In this document: positions 45,225-53,725 of the stretch, piece by piece
Layout: each line of letters opens with the position of its first letter
Numbering within the stretch: the first letter of the stretch is position 1
DNA from: CAINVV01 sp037137375
GTDB lineage: Bacteria; Bacteroidota; Bacteroidia; Bacteroidales; Prolixibacteraceae
Length of the DNA: 64,000 nt
Direction: 5' to 3'
NCBI GenBank assembly: GCA_037137375.1
Contig: JBAXKJ010000009.1
Coordinates: 1 to 64,000 of the forward strand
Translations under genes and position numbers: made by a program
The notes under the pieces: generated by a model
Told to the model about the DNA's origin: nothing
The model's input: only the letters and a program-made list of their open reading frames with translations
Databases searched by the model: none

Positions 45225-45644
45225 ATGGCACAAAACCTCACTTTCACGATGATCAAACCTAGTTCGGTCCGCAACAATCACATAGGTGCAATTCTTAAAA
45301 TGATCAATGATAACGGCTTCCGTATCAAGGCGATGAAATTGACCAGCATGACCAGGGCAAATGCCGAAGCTTTCTACGGTATCCATGCCGGCAAGCCTTT
45401 CTTCGAAGGCCTGGTCGACTTCATGTCATCCGGACCGATCGTTGCAGCTATTCTGGAAAAAGAGAATGCAATTGCTGATTATCGTGAATTGATTGGAAAT
45501 ACCAATCCGGAAAAGGCAGCTCCCGGAACGATACGTGCTTTGTTTGCGGAATCCATGACTGCCAATGCTGTTCATGGCTCTGATAGTGACGAGAATGCAC
45601 TCATTGAAGGGAAATTTTTCTTCTCTGAACTGGAACAATTCTGA
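45225..45644 (+). CDS. ndk: nucleoside diphosphate kinase
   Basis: A 139-residue kinase that transfers the gamma-phosphate of ATP to nucleoside diphosphates through a phosphohistidine. The sequence has TFTMIKPSSVRNNHIG (Lys11), the Kpn loop region GPIVAAILEKENAI, and the active-site NAVHGSDS with His117. Length and motifs are standard. It lies 65 bases upstream of tpx on the same strand. Confidence 0.97.
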   Translation: MAQNLTFTMIKPSSVRNNHIGAILKMINDNGFRIKAMKLTSMTRANAEAFYGIHAGKPFFEGLVDFMSSGPIVAAILEKENAIADYRELIGNTNPEKAAPGTIRALFAESMTANAVHGSDSDENALIEGKFFFSELEQF

Positions 45645-45709
45645 TAAAAATTGAATCCCTGGGTTCCTTTTTTTCGTACAATGGAATAAAAAATTTAATT
45701 ATTAAATAT

Positions 45710-46219
45710 ATGAATGAAAGTTCTGTGAAAATCACTTTTGCCGGCAATCCGCTTACCCTTTTGGGAAATGAGATTAAAGTCGGTGACAAAGCTCCTGAAT
45801 TCGTAGCTGTTGGCGCTGGTTTGGCTCCATTTAAACTGTCCGATGTGGCAGGTAAAACTGTAGTTATTGCAATCTATCCTTCCATCGACACAGGTGTTTG
45901 CGCCTCTCAAAACAGAAGGTTCAATGCGGAAGCCAATGATATGAAGGATGTTGTCGTCTTATCTATCTCCTGCGACCTACCTTTTGCTCAAAGCCGTTTC
46001 TGCGCTGCTGAGGGCCTCTCAAACATCAAAACCATCTCGGACCACCGAGACCTTGACTTCGGTCAGAAGTATGGTTTCTGGATCAAAGAACTGCGTTTAT
46101 TAGCCCGTGGAACGGTCATCATCGATAAGACCGGGATTGTACGTTATGTAGAATATGTTTCCGAGGTAACACATGAACCAAATTACGAGGCCGCACTATC
46201 ATGCGTCAAAAGCCTGTAG
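45710..46219 (+). CDS. tpx: thiol peroxidase (atypical 2-Cys peroxiredoxin)
   Basis: A 169-residue peroxidase that reduces hydrogen peroxide and alkyl hydroperoxides using thioredoxin. The peroxidatic Cys64 is in YPSIDTGVCASQ and the resolving Cys98 in DLPFAQSRFCAAEG, 34 residues apart as in the E. coli Tpx pair. The start MNESSVKITFAGNPLTLLG is normal. A third cysteine at 88 precedes the DLPFAQ motif. A hairpin terminator follows. Confidence 0.95.
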   Translation: MNESSVKITFAGNPLTLLGNEIKVGDKAPEFVAVGAGLAPFKLSDVAGKTVVIAIYPSIDTGVCASQNRRFNAEANDMKDVVVLSISCDLPFAQSRFCAAEGLSNIKTISDHRDLDFGQKYGFWIKELRLLARGTVIIDKTGIVRYVEYVSEVTHEPNYEAALSCVKSL

Positions 46220-46238
46220 ATTAACACATTAATATTTG

Positions 46239-46264
46239 AAAGGGACCCATTCGCGGTCCCTTTT
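46239..46264 (+). terminator. rho-independent terminator after tpx
   Basis: A 9-bp stem (aaagggacc with ggtcccttt) has a 7-base loop and is followed by TTTTCTTATTT. It lies between the convergent tpx and lactonase genes. On the minus strand the tail is poorer in T. Confidence 0.8.
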
Positions 46265-46265
46265 C

Positions 46266-47396
46266 TTATTTAAATAGAAGACAGACCGGAGTATAAGCGT
46301 TAATCTGATCCGTAAATGTTAGCATACCGGTTTCGCCATTTCGTCTGAAAGCGACAATATTATTGGTGTTCTGATTGGCAACCAGGAGAAAGGTTCCATC
46401 AGGAGTAAGCGTAAAATTTCTTGGCATCTCACCTTTGGTATCTTCATGGCCTGCCAATTTGATTTTGGTACCCTTTTCGTCGACGGTAAAAATGGCAATG
46501 CTGTTCATTCCCCTATTGGAAACATATAGGAATTTTGCATCCGGAGACAGATGAATATCAGCACTTGTATTTGGTTGAGTGAAACCGGCAGGCAAGGTTG
46601 AAACAGTCTCAATCAGCTTATATCCACCATTTTCGAGCAACTGAACTACCGACACAGAACAGCCCAGCTCATTCGCAATATAAAGTAATTTCCCGTTTGG
46701 ATGAATTGCCATGTGCCGGGGACCGCTTCCCGGAGCCAGCTTAATTTCGGGAAATTTGAAAGGTTTAAGGGTAAAGTTGGTTTTGTCGATGGTATAGACT
46801 TTCACCCTGTCGATCCCTAGATCCGCTACAAAAATCCGCTTTCCTTTCGGTTCGAAAAGGGAACTGTGGACATGAGGTATTTCCTGGCGGCCCGCCACCG
46901 GACCAGACCCTTTGTGCTGATCTGCCGAGAGAACTTCGGACAATTCGCCGGTAGGCAGAATGCGCATCAACGTAACATTTCCTCCTATATAATTGGATGC
47001 AAGTACTTCACCCTCCTCATTTACTGCTACATGGCATGGATGGGCACCTCCGCTGGAGACCTTGTTAATGGAGGATAAATTGCCGGATTCGTCCACTTTG
47101 AACAGTTCAATATAACCCATGCTCTCATTCTTCTCGTCTTTCGTCTCTCTGACAGCAAGAAGGAATTGTCCGTCGCGGGTCAGTGCCAGATAAGATGGAT
47201 TCTCTGAAAGAACGGCTAATCCGTTGCTGTGCAACTTTCCCGAAGCCTTGTCCAGACCAAAACGGTAGATTCCTTCGCTACCATTATCGGTGTAGGTTCC
47301 GACATAAAAATGGCTAATATTTAAGGGCTCAGTTGTTTGGGAATGAGACAGACATGCAAATCCAAAGCACACCAACAAAAGAAATATATTTTTCAT
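46266..47396 (-). CDS. secreted lactonase-family seven-bladed propeller (Pgl/YbhE type)
   Basis: A 376-residue protein with signal peptide MKNIFLLLVCFGFACLSHSQ. Propeller repeats include HFYVGTYTDNGSEGIYRF, GGAHPCHVAVNEEGEVLASN, GSGPRHMAIHPNGKLLYIAN and GEMPRNFTLTPDGTFLLVAN, which match the lactonase family (PF10282) that includes 6-phosphogluconolactonase YbhE. The exported location argues against a role in the cytosolic pentose phosphate pathway. It starts 26 bases after the GH78 stop on the same strand, so it may hydrolyse a sugar lactone, for example an oxidised rhamnose. That is inference. Confidence 0.85.
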   Translation of the reverse strand: MKNIFLLLVCFGFACLSHSQTTEPLNISHFYVGTYTDNGSEGIYRFGLDKASGKLHSNGLAVLSENPSYLALTRDGQFLLAVRETKDEKNESMGYIELFKVDESGNLSSINKVSSGGAHPCHVAVNEEGEVLASNYIGGNVTLMRILPTGELSEVLSADQHKGSGPVAGRQEIPHVHSSLFEPKGKRIFVADLGIDRVKVYTIDKTNFTLKPFKFPEIKLAPGSGPRHMAIHPNGKLLYIANELGCSVSVVQLLENGGYKLIETVSTLPAGFTQPNTSADIHLSPDAKFLYVSNRGMNSIAIFTVDEKGTKIKLAGHEDTKGEMPRNFTLTPDGTFLLVANQNTNNIVAFRRNGETGMLTFTDQINAYTPVCLLFK

Positions 47397-47422
47397 ATCT
47401 AACTGATTTTATTATATCTACA

Positions 47423-50176
47423 TCATTTAATTATAGTATAAATATAAGTACCTGAACCAACTTTGCAGAAAAATTTCCCATCACTGGTTTTAGACATGGT
47501 CACCTCTTTTCCACTCTCCGTAACCTTTGACCCGTCTGTAGCAGGGAAATAAATCTTTGCGGAAGTGTTAGAAGGGATTTCAACTTCCATAGTCACCTGA
47601 TCCTTATCCTTTTTCCATTCACTCCTGATCCGTCCATGAACTGAATTATAGGAAGCTTTTACAAAAGCAATATCCCCAACCAATTCCGGTCTGATGATGA
47701 TATTTTTAAATCCCGGAGATCCTTGTTCCTGCTTGATACCTGCCAATCCGGTATAAAACCATTCCATCAGGTGGCCCAGCATCAGATGATTGTTGGAAAC
47801 CTGCTCCAGGGCTGGCCATGATTCGGTTAGTGCCGTTGCTCCTTTCTTTAGCTGAAATCCATAACCTGGAACGTCGTCCCGGACATTCATGTCGAATAAA
47901 AGTTGAGAGCCTCCACCCTCTTCGAGTGCCTTAACCAGAAAATGAAACCCTATATCGCCAGCCGTCAAGGATTTACCTGAATTTTCGATTGATTTTACGA
48001 GATTACCAAATACCTCATTCCTGTATTTATCTTCGACCAGACCCACGCATAGAGGCATTGCCATAGCCGTCTGACTGCCAGTGGAATAGACTTTAACCAG
48101 CGGATCGAAAAATTTCTTGTTGAATGATGCTTTTACCTGGGTAGCAAGATTATCGGTAAAGGCAGCATCTGAGGTTTTATCACAGATTCTCTGCATCTTA
48201 CCAAGAAGTTGCAGGTCATAATAGTAGATCGCCGTAGCTGTCAGCGCTTTTGGCGTTAACTGAGCCTCTCCCGGCGACTTGGGTCCATAATCGAACCAGT
48301 CGCCCAAACCGTGAGACAAAACATGGTCCTTTGCCATCGTTCCAAGGTATGCCACATAATTTTTCATCATGGGTAAGGCCTCCTGGACGATGGATTTATC
48401 ACCATACCATTCCCAAAGCATCCAGGGCAGAATTACGGCTGCACTACCCCATTCCGGTGAATCACGGAACCCTCCAACGAACTGCGTATACTCAGGTGCA
48501 ATATCCGGAACCAGGCCATTCGCAGCCTGAGCGTCAATCATATCCCTGATGGCTTTCCTGTACAAGGGACCCAATTCAGAGTTGTAATGCAGGGACGCAC
48601 CCATCAGGTAAGTCTGCTCCAGCCACCCAAGTTTTTCCCTGTGCGGACAATCGGTCACAACACTCTGCAGATTGCTCCTTACTGCCCAGTCTATCAGCGA
48701 ATAAATCCTGTTAAACAGTTGATTGGAACAGGTGAATTCACCGCTTTTCGGAGAGGAATTGCAGGTATGCAGCATATCAAGTTGCACCACCAGAGGCAGA
48801 TCATTGTTTTCGGCCGCTTTCTCAGGGACAGCGCCTTCCAGCATTAAATACCTGAAACCATAATAGGAAAACCGGGGCCGCCAGGTTTCAACACCCTCAC
48901 CTTTCAACGTGTAAGTAAAGAAATAAGGAGAACCGGTAGCCTTCTGGTTGATCTCCTTATCCGGGGTAATTAATTCTCCGGGCGTCAACTTAATGACCGA
49001 TCCCCTCTTTCCTTTTACTTTGAGTTCGACAATACCTGATGCATTCTGGCCAAAATCATACAAATATTTGCTTTGCTCCTTCTTTAGGATTTTTTTTACC
49101 TCAATAATCTGGTTGACCGTGACCGGATAATCCGTTTCAGCCTTTAGTTTTCCGGTAGGAATGGTCGCATATATAGCTGATTTCCAGCCTGAATCATCGA
49201 AACCAGGTTGATCCCATCCTTTTTGTTCCAAAGAGGCATCATAGTCCTCTCCACCATAAATACTGGTATAGCAGATGGCGGAAGGCGCACATTTCCAGTC
49301 GGTTCCGGAAACAACATCAGAAGTAGTACCATCCGTATAGGTAATTTTTAATAGACAAATCATTTTAGGATACCCCTGGGCAATCACCAGCTTACGGTAT
49401 CTTTGACGATTGATGTAATAAAAACCATTGCCAACGATGGCACTCAGCACATTTTTGCCCTGCTGAACCTTGGTGGTCACATCGAAAGTGTTGTAGAGGC
49501 AGGTCTTGTTATAATCCGTCCAGCCAGGTGAGAGAAAACTGTTTCCAATGCGTTGTCCATTTATTGAAGTCTCATACTGCCCTAATCCACTGATATATAA
49601 TACTGCATTGCTAACTGATTTGTTTAACTCAAATTCCTTCCTGAAAAGAGGATTAATGCTTTTATCCACCGCTTTGTTTCCCAGGTTATTTCCTGATCCA
49701 TGAATACCTGGGAAGACCCTCATCGAATCAACCAGATTTTCGAAGGCGATCCACCTGGCATTACCCCAGTCTTTCGTTGTCAGAAGTCCGGTTCGGAACC
49801 AGGCTATCTCGCTCCATTCGGAGGATTGCCCAGACTTGTCTAATACTTTGACTTTCCAGAAATATTTCCTTCCAGCCTCTAATTTCTTGCCATTAAAAAT
49901 CACCTGAGACATCTGATCAGAGTTACAAACTTTTGAATCCCAAATGGTTCCCAGGTTATTATTAAGAATTTCGGGTGAGTCTGCGACCAGAATATGGTAG
50001 CTAAGCTGTCTGGTATCCCGGAGCGAAGAGGTGATCCACCAGCTCAAATGCGGCGTATTCTCGGATACTCCGACCGGATTGATCATGGATTCGCATCGCA
50101 AATTGGAAACAGAAATTTTTTCACCCCCGAAGCTGGTGAGTGAACTGATAACAAAAAACAGCAGCAGATATTTCAT
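47423..50176 (-). CDS. GH78 alpha-L-rhamnosidase, secreted
   Basis: About 917 residues with signal peptide MKYLLLFFVISSLTSFGG. I choose ATG 50176 over a TTG three codons upstream. Domain order is that of GH78: N-terminal fibronectin-like region (NLRCESMINPVGVSENTPHL, RTGLLTTKDWGNARWIA), the Bac_rhamnosid N domain (LYISGLGQYETSINGQRIG), a concanavalin-like domain, then the (alpha/alpha)6 barrel with TDCPHREKLGW (Asp509, Glu514), DSPEWGSAAVILPW and SWPALEQVSNNHLMLGHLMEW. It releases terminal alpha-L-rhamnose. It is upstream of the lactonase gene and 14 kb away from the main polysaccharide locus. Confidence 0.9.
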   Translation of the reverse strand: MKYLLLFFVISSLTSFGGEKISVSNLRCESMINPVGVSENTPHLSWWITSSLRDTRQLSYHILVADSPEILNNNLGTIWDSKVCNSDQMSQVIFNGKKLEAGRKYFWKVKVLDKSGQSSEWSEIAWFRTGLLTTKDWGNARWIAFENLVDSMRVFPGIHGSGNNLGNKAVDKSINPLFRKEFELNKSVSNAVLYISGLGQYETSINGQRIGNSFLSPGWTDYNKTCLYNTFDVTTKVQQGKNVLSAIVGNGFYYINRQRYRKLVIAQGYPKMICLLKITYTDGTTSDVVSGTDWKCAPSAICYTSIYGGEDYDASLEQKGWDQPGFDDSGWKSAIYATIPTGKLKAETDYPVTVNQIIEVKKILKKEQSKYLYDFGQNASGIVELKVKGKRGSVIKLTPGELITPDKEINQKATGSPYFFTYTLKGEGVETWRPRFSYYGFRYLMLEGAVPEKAAENNDLPLVVQLDMLHTCNSSPKSGEFTCSNQLFNRIYSLIDWAVRSNLQSVVTDCPHREKLGWLEQTYLMGASLHYNSELGPLYRKAIRDMIDAQAANGLVPDIAPEYTQFVGGFRDSPEWGSAAVILPWMLWEWYGDKSIVQEALPMMKNYVAYLGTMAKDHVLSHGLGDWFDYGPKSPGEAQLTPKALTATAIYYYDLQLLGKMQRICDKTSDAAFTDNLATQVKASFNKKFFDPLVKVYSTGSQTAMAMPLCVGLVEDKYRNEVFGNLVKSIENSGKSLTAGDIGFHFLVKALEEGGGSQLLFDMNVRDDVPGYGFQLKKGATALTESWPALEQVSNNHLMLGHLMEWFYTGLAGIKQEQGSPGFKNIIIRPELVGDIAFVKASYNSVHGRIRSEWKKDKDQVTMEVEIPSNTSAKIYFPATDGSKVTESGKEVTMSKTSDGKFFCKVGSGTYIYTIIK

Positions 50177-50248
50177 TCGTAACAATATTAGTTAAATTAT
50201 TGAATATCTGTAAGTACACATAGAACTCGCAGATGCATTTACATAGAC

Positions 50249-50399
50249 TGTTGTGAAATTAGCCCATGTTCGTTTCATCGGAATTGATATTATAGATTAA
50301 AAGTAATTTATTTCTCTAATTTTGCCATAAGAGTCTTTCAGTTACCTGTGAAAACGCTAAAAAGCCATAAGTATGAAACGAACATGTTGCTTCACAACA
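50249..50399. repeat. 151-bp inverted-repeat element (MITE-like or paired operator)
   Basis: Two imperfect arms face each other: a 9-bp arm (tgttgtgaa at 50249-50257 with ttcacaaca at 50391-50399) and a 14-bp perfect arm (catgttcgtttcat at 50265-50278 with atgaaacgaacatg at 50373-50386). The linkers between the two parts differ (7 and 4 bases). No target-site duplication and no transposase are visible. The element fills half of the 294-base gap between divergent GH78 and the HEXXH lipoprotein gene; the rest of the gap shows nothing recognisable. Confidence 0.75.
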
Positions 50400-50470
50400 C
50401 CCGTGGTAAGAATATTAATTTTCATCAACATGGAGTTCCATACTACCTTTAAAAAACAAATTATTACAGT

Positions 50471-52513
50471 ATGAAATATCTAATTCTCTTCTCGGTCTTA
50501 CTCGTCGCCTCTTGTGCAACTTCCGTGAAAAATGAACCCCAAAAGATGAACAATAATCGAATTTCAGAAAAATCCATCAAGGATGCAGTTGATTCACTGG
50601 TCATTAAGTATGGAAATACCTTAAGTCCTACTATTGAGAAAGGTGTAAAGCACGCTGCATCACTTTGGACATCCGTCGACGGTACTGATGCAGAATTCAA
50701 CCATTTCTGTACCACTGGTTTTGTTGGTGATCCAAATAAAAGAACTTTACTTCTCACGAAGTTATCGGATTATTTTGAATCAATCAGTGGTCATTTCAAT
50801 AAAATCACCCTCGATCTCAAGCAGAATGTCGATCTGAACAATGGCGAATTACTTGAGATAGATAAGATTTTTAGTGGCTATTCAGTTGGAGCCCACCTGA
50901 ATGAGGATCTCTACCAAAACAAGACTGCCTTCGTGGTTGCCCTTAATTTTCCATATTATTCTCTGAACGAGAAAGAGGCGCTTGGGAAGAGCTGGTCCCG
51001 GGAACAATGGGCAGCAGCCAGAATGGGTGATCAGTTTATCTCGAGGGTTCCGGCGGAAGTTAAGCAGGCTGTAGCCAAGGCAGAAGCCGGGGCTGACCTT
51101 TACATTTCGGAATATAATATCCAGATGGGTTCCCTCCGAACAGAAGAAGGAGAACAAATCTTCCCTGATAAGATGTCGCTGCTTTCACATTGGAATCTCA
51201 GGGATGAGATCAAGGCCGATTATGCCGACAAGGATAAGGGGATGGTCAAGCAGAAGATGATTTACAATATTATGCAGCATATTATCAATCAGGACATTCC
51301 TGGTAAGGTGATCAATAATCCCGCTTATCTTTGGAAACCCTTTTCTAACCAGGTACTTCAAAATGATAAAGTAATTGCCTGCGCTGCCGAACCTAATGCG
51401 AGATATCAGCAGATCCTCAATAATTTCCATGCGCAGCAGGCCGTTGATCCAAATGAACCGGAGATGAACACCTTTATCCAGCGGAAGTTCTCCGGTGAAA
51501 TGGAGATTCCTCAAGAGGAAGTAGAGGCTCTTTTTGACAACTATCTGAAATCTCCGCAACTAGTAAGGGTAGGTAAAATTATTTCAGAAAGGCTTGGGCG
51601 AAAATTGGAGGCATTCGATATTTGGTACGACGGTTTCAAGGCCCGCAGTGAATTTCCACAGGAAAAACTCAATGGCTTGACTACTTCCAGATATCCTGAT
51701 CCTAAAGCTTTTGAGAAAGATATGCCGGTTATTTTGGGCAAACTCGGTTGGACCAAAGAACGTGCTGCCTATCTGTCTGACAAGATCGTAGTGGATCCGG
51801 CTCGTGGCTCAGGTCATGCCTGGGGAGCAGGAATGAAGGGTGAAAAATCTCATCTTCGTACCAGAATCGCACCTACCGGGATGGATTATAAAGGATATAA
51901 TATAGCGGTTCATGAGTTCGGACACAATGTCGAGCAGACAATTTCCATGTACGATGTGGACGATTTTATGATGAATGGTGTGCCAAATACGGCATTTACG
52001 GAAGCGCTTGCCTTCATCTTTCAGAGCCGTGATTTGAATCTTTTAGGTCTATCTGGACAGAGCAAGAATCAAAAGAACCTGAATATGCTGGATACTTCGT
52101 GGACGCTGATGGAGATTATGGGAGTCGGACTGGTTGATATGCGGACCTGGAAGTGGATGTATAGTCACCCGAACGCCAATGCTGAAGAGTTGAAAAAGGC
52201 TGTGATAGAAATTGCCACCAATGTTTGGAATACTTATTTTGCGGCCGTTTTCGGCATGAAGGACCAACCGATACTGGCTATCTATTCCCATATGATTTCA
52301 AATCCCTTGTACCTTGCAGCCTATTCCTATGGACAAATCATTGAATTCCAGATTGAAGACCATCTGGTTGGGAAACGCTTCCCTGACGAAATAGACAGAA
52401 TTTACAAACAGGGAAGGCTCATTCCTCAAATCTGGATGCAGGGTGCCGTAGGAAGTAAAATATCCGTCGATCCTATCATTAAGCAACTCGACGAAGCTTT
52501 GACAGCATTTTAG
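50471..52513 (+). CDS. HEXXH zinc-metallopeptidase-like lipoprotein, unassigned family
   Basis: A 680-residue lipoprotein with lipobox LVASC (Cys15). The only strong catalytic signature is VHEFGHNVEQT, with His481, Glu482 and His485, followed 26 residues later by Glu511 in NTAFTEALAF. This HEXXH plus downstream Glu arrangement is that of a gluzincin. The general size recalls dipeptidyl peptidase III, but M49 enzymes have HEXXGH, which is not present. The N-terminal 450 residues are helical in appearance and unlike anything I recognise. The corA gene follows after 11 bases, so they are probably co-transcribed. Confidence 0.65.
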   Translation: MKYLILFSVLLVASCATSVKNEPQKMNNNRISEKSIKDAVDSLVIKYGNTLSPTIEKGVKHAASLWTSVDGTDAEFNHFCTTGFVGDPNKRTLLLTKLSDYFESISGHFNKITLDLKQNVDLNNGELLEIDKIFSGYSVGAHLNEDLYQNKTAFVVALNFPYYSLNEKEALGKSWSREQWAAARMGDQFISRVPAEVKQAVAKAEAGADLYISEYNIQMGSLRTEEGEQIFPDKMSLLSHWNLRDEIKADYADKDKGMVKQKMIYNIMQHIINQDIPGKVINNPAYLWKPFSNQVLQNDKVIACAAEPNARYQQILNNFHAQQAVDPNEPEMNTFIQRKFSGEMEIPQEEVEALFDNYLKSPQLVRVGKIISERLGRKLEAFDIWYDGFKARSEFPQEKLNGLTTSRYPDPKAFEKDMPVILGKLGWTKERAAYLSDKIVVDPARGSGHAWGAGMKGEKSHLRTRIAPTGMDYKGYNIAVHEFGHNVEQTISMYDVDDFMMNGVPNTAFTEALAFIFQSRDLNLLGLSGQSKNQKNLNMLDTSWTLMEIMGVGLVDMRTWKWMYSHPNANAEELKKAVIEIATNVWNTYFAAVFGMKDQPILAIYSHMISNPLYLAAYSYGQIIEFQIEDHLVGKRFPDEIDRIYKQGRLIPQIWMQGAVGSKISVDPIIKQLDEALTAF

Positions 52514-52524
52514 TAATCGTTAAG

Positions 52525-53619
52525 ATGAAGAATAAGAACAAATTCAAAAAAATCGATGTACGAAAATTCGTACCAAGTGCGTCTGCGAAGGATACCCCTC
52601 CTGGAACCGTTGAATATGTTGGCAAGCCGCGAATAGAAAAAACAAGGATAGATCTGATAGAATTCAATGAAACTGATGTCTCTGAATCTCAAATAGATAA
52701 TCCGGATCATATCAAAAAATTCCTCTCTTCTGATAAGATCAAATGGATCCGTGTGATTGGGGTTCATGATAGCGTTATCATTACCAAATTGGGAGATATT
52801 TTTCGGATCAACCAGCTTGAACTCGAAGATATTACCAATACTTCACAGCGACCCCGGATGGAGGAAAGAGACGATTATATCTTCATGGTATTCAAAGCTT
52901 TAATTCCAAATCCGGAAGAACAGGACGTTACCATTGAACAGGTGAGTCTGATTCTGGGAGAAAATTTTGTCCTCTCTTTTCATGAGACAGAGCCTAAATT
53001 ATTTGGTCCGCTAAGAAACAGGATCATCACAGGAAAAGGAAGAGTTAGGAAGATGAAGAGTGATTATCTGGCCTTTGCCATTGCTGACATCATGATTGAT
53101 CAATATTTTGTGGTGATGGAAGATATTGGAAACACCATTGAAAGTATTGAAAGTGAGCTAGTTATTAATCCTGGCAGTTCGGATCAGGAGGCTATTTACA
53201 GAATCAAGCGAAGACTTGTCTATGTGGGCAGAACAATCTGGCCGGTCAGGGAATTGATTAATGAAATTGAGCGTTCCGATCATCACCTGATACATGAAGA
53301 AAGCAGGATCTATTTTAGGAATATTTACGACCACACAGTCCAGATCATTGAGACGCTGGATAGTCTTAGAGACCTGACTTCCAGCATGATGGATTTATAT
53401 CTTTCCAGCGTTAGCCTGAAACTAAATGAAATCATGAAGGTATTGACGATTTTTTCCGCGTTATTTATACCTCTCACATTTCTCGCAGGAGTATATGGCA
53501 TGAATTTCACCTATTTACCGGAAAAAGACTGGCATTATGGATATGCAGGGTTTTGGGCTATTTGTATTTTAGCGACTATTTTTATGCTGTTTTATTTTAG
53601 AAGGAAGAAGTGGATGTAA
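52525..53619 (+). CDS. corA: CorA magnesium/cobalt transporter
   Basis: A 364-residue inner-membrane pentameric channel for Mg2+ and Co2+. The long cytosolic N-terminal domain (IKWIRVIGVHDSVIITKLGD ... RPRMEERDDYIFMVFKAL) precedes two C-terminal membrane helices. The selectivity motif YGMNF (Gly325-Met326-Asn327) lies at the end of the first helix, and the protein ends in the usual basic tail FRRKKWM. Eleven bases separate it from the metallopeptidase-like gene. Confidence 0.95.
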   Translation: MKNKNKFKKIDVRKFVPSASAKDTPPGTVEYVGKPRIEKTRIDLIEFNETDVSESQIDNPDHIKKFLSSDKIKWIRVIGVHDSVIITKLGDIFRINQLELEDITNTSQRPRMEERDDYIFMVFKALIPNPEEQDVTIEQVSLILGENFVLSFHETEPKLFGPLRNRIITGKGRVRKMKSDYLAFAIADIMIDQYFVVMEDIGNTIESIESELVINPGSSDQEAIYRIKRRLVYVGRTIWPVRELINEIERSDHHLIHEESRIYFRNIYDHTVQIIETLDSLRDLTSSMMDLYLSSVSLKLNEIMKVLTIFSALFIPLTFLAGVYGMNFTYLPEKDWHYGYAGFWAICILATIFMLFYFRRKKWM

Positions 53620-53631
53620 AGGATTAAATTA

Positions 53632-53695
53632 CGCTCCAGTGGATTTGTAATCCGCTGGCAATGAGTAACCATCGGATTGCAAATCCGATGGAGCG
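53632..53695. repeat. REP-like double hairpin
   Basis: Two adjacent hairpins are bounded by an outer inverted repeat. Hairpin one is 53636-53645 with 53649-53658 (10 bp including one G-T pair, loop of 3). Hairpin two is 53669-53678 with 53682-53691 (10 bp perfect, loop gca). The ends cgctcca (53632-53638) and tggagcg (53689-53695) are complementary. It lies in the corA-oxidoreductase gap and resembles short palindromes dispersed in Bacteroidota genomes next to RAYT-type transposases. Confidence 0.8.
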
Positions 53696-53725
53696 GCTGA
53701 GAAAATAAAACTAATAATATATAAA

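Noticed and set aside
45652..45680. Terminator after ndk
   Set aside because: The sequence gaatccctgggttcc followed by T residues looks promising, but the stem needs a bulge and leaves too short a loop.
50249..50399. Insertion sequence
   Set aside because: There is no transposase frame inside and no target-site duplication at the arms, so only a MITE-like or operator interpretation is kept.
50471..52513. Dipeptidyl peptidase III (M49) assignment for the lipoprotein
   Set aside because: M49 enzymes carry HEXXGH; this protein has a plain HEFGH, so the size resemblance alone is not enough.
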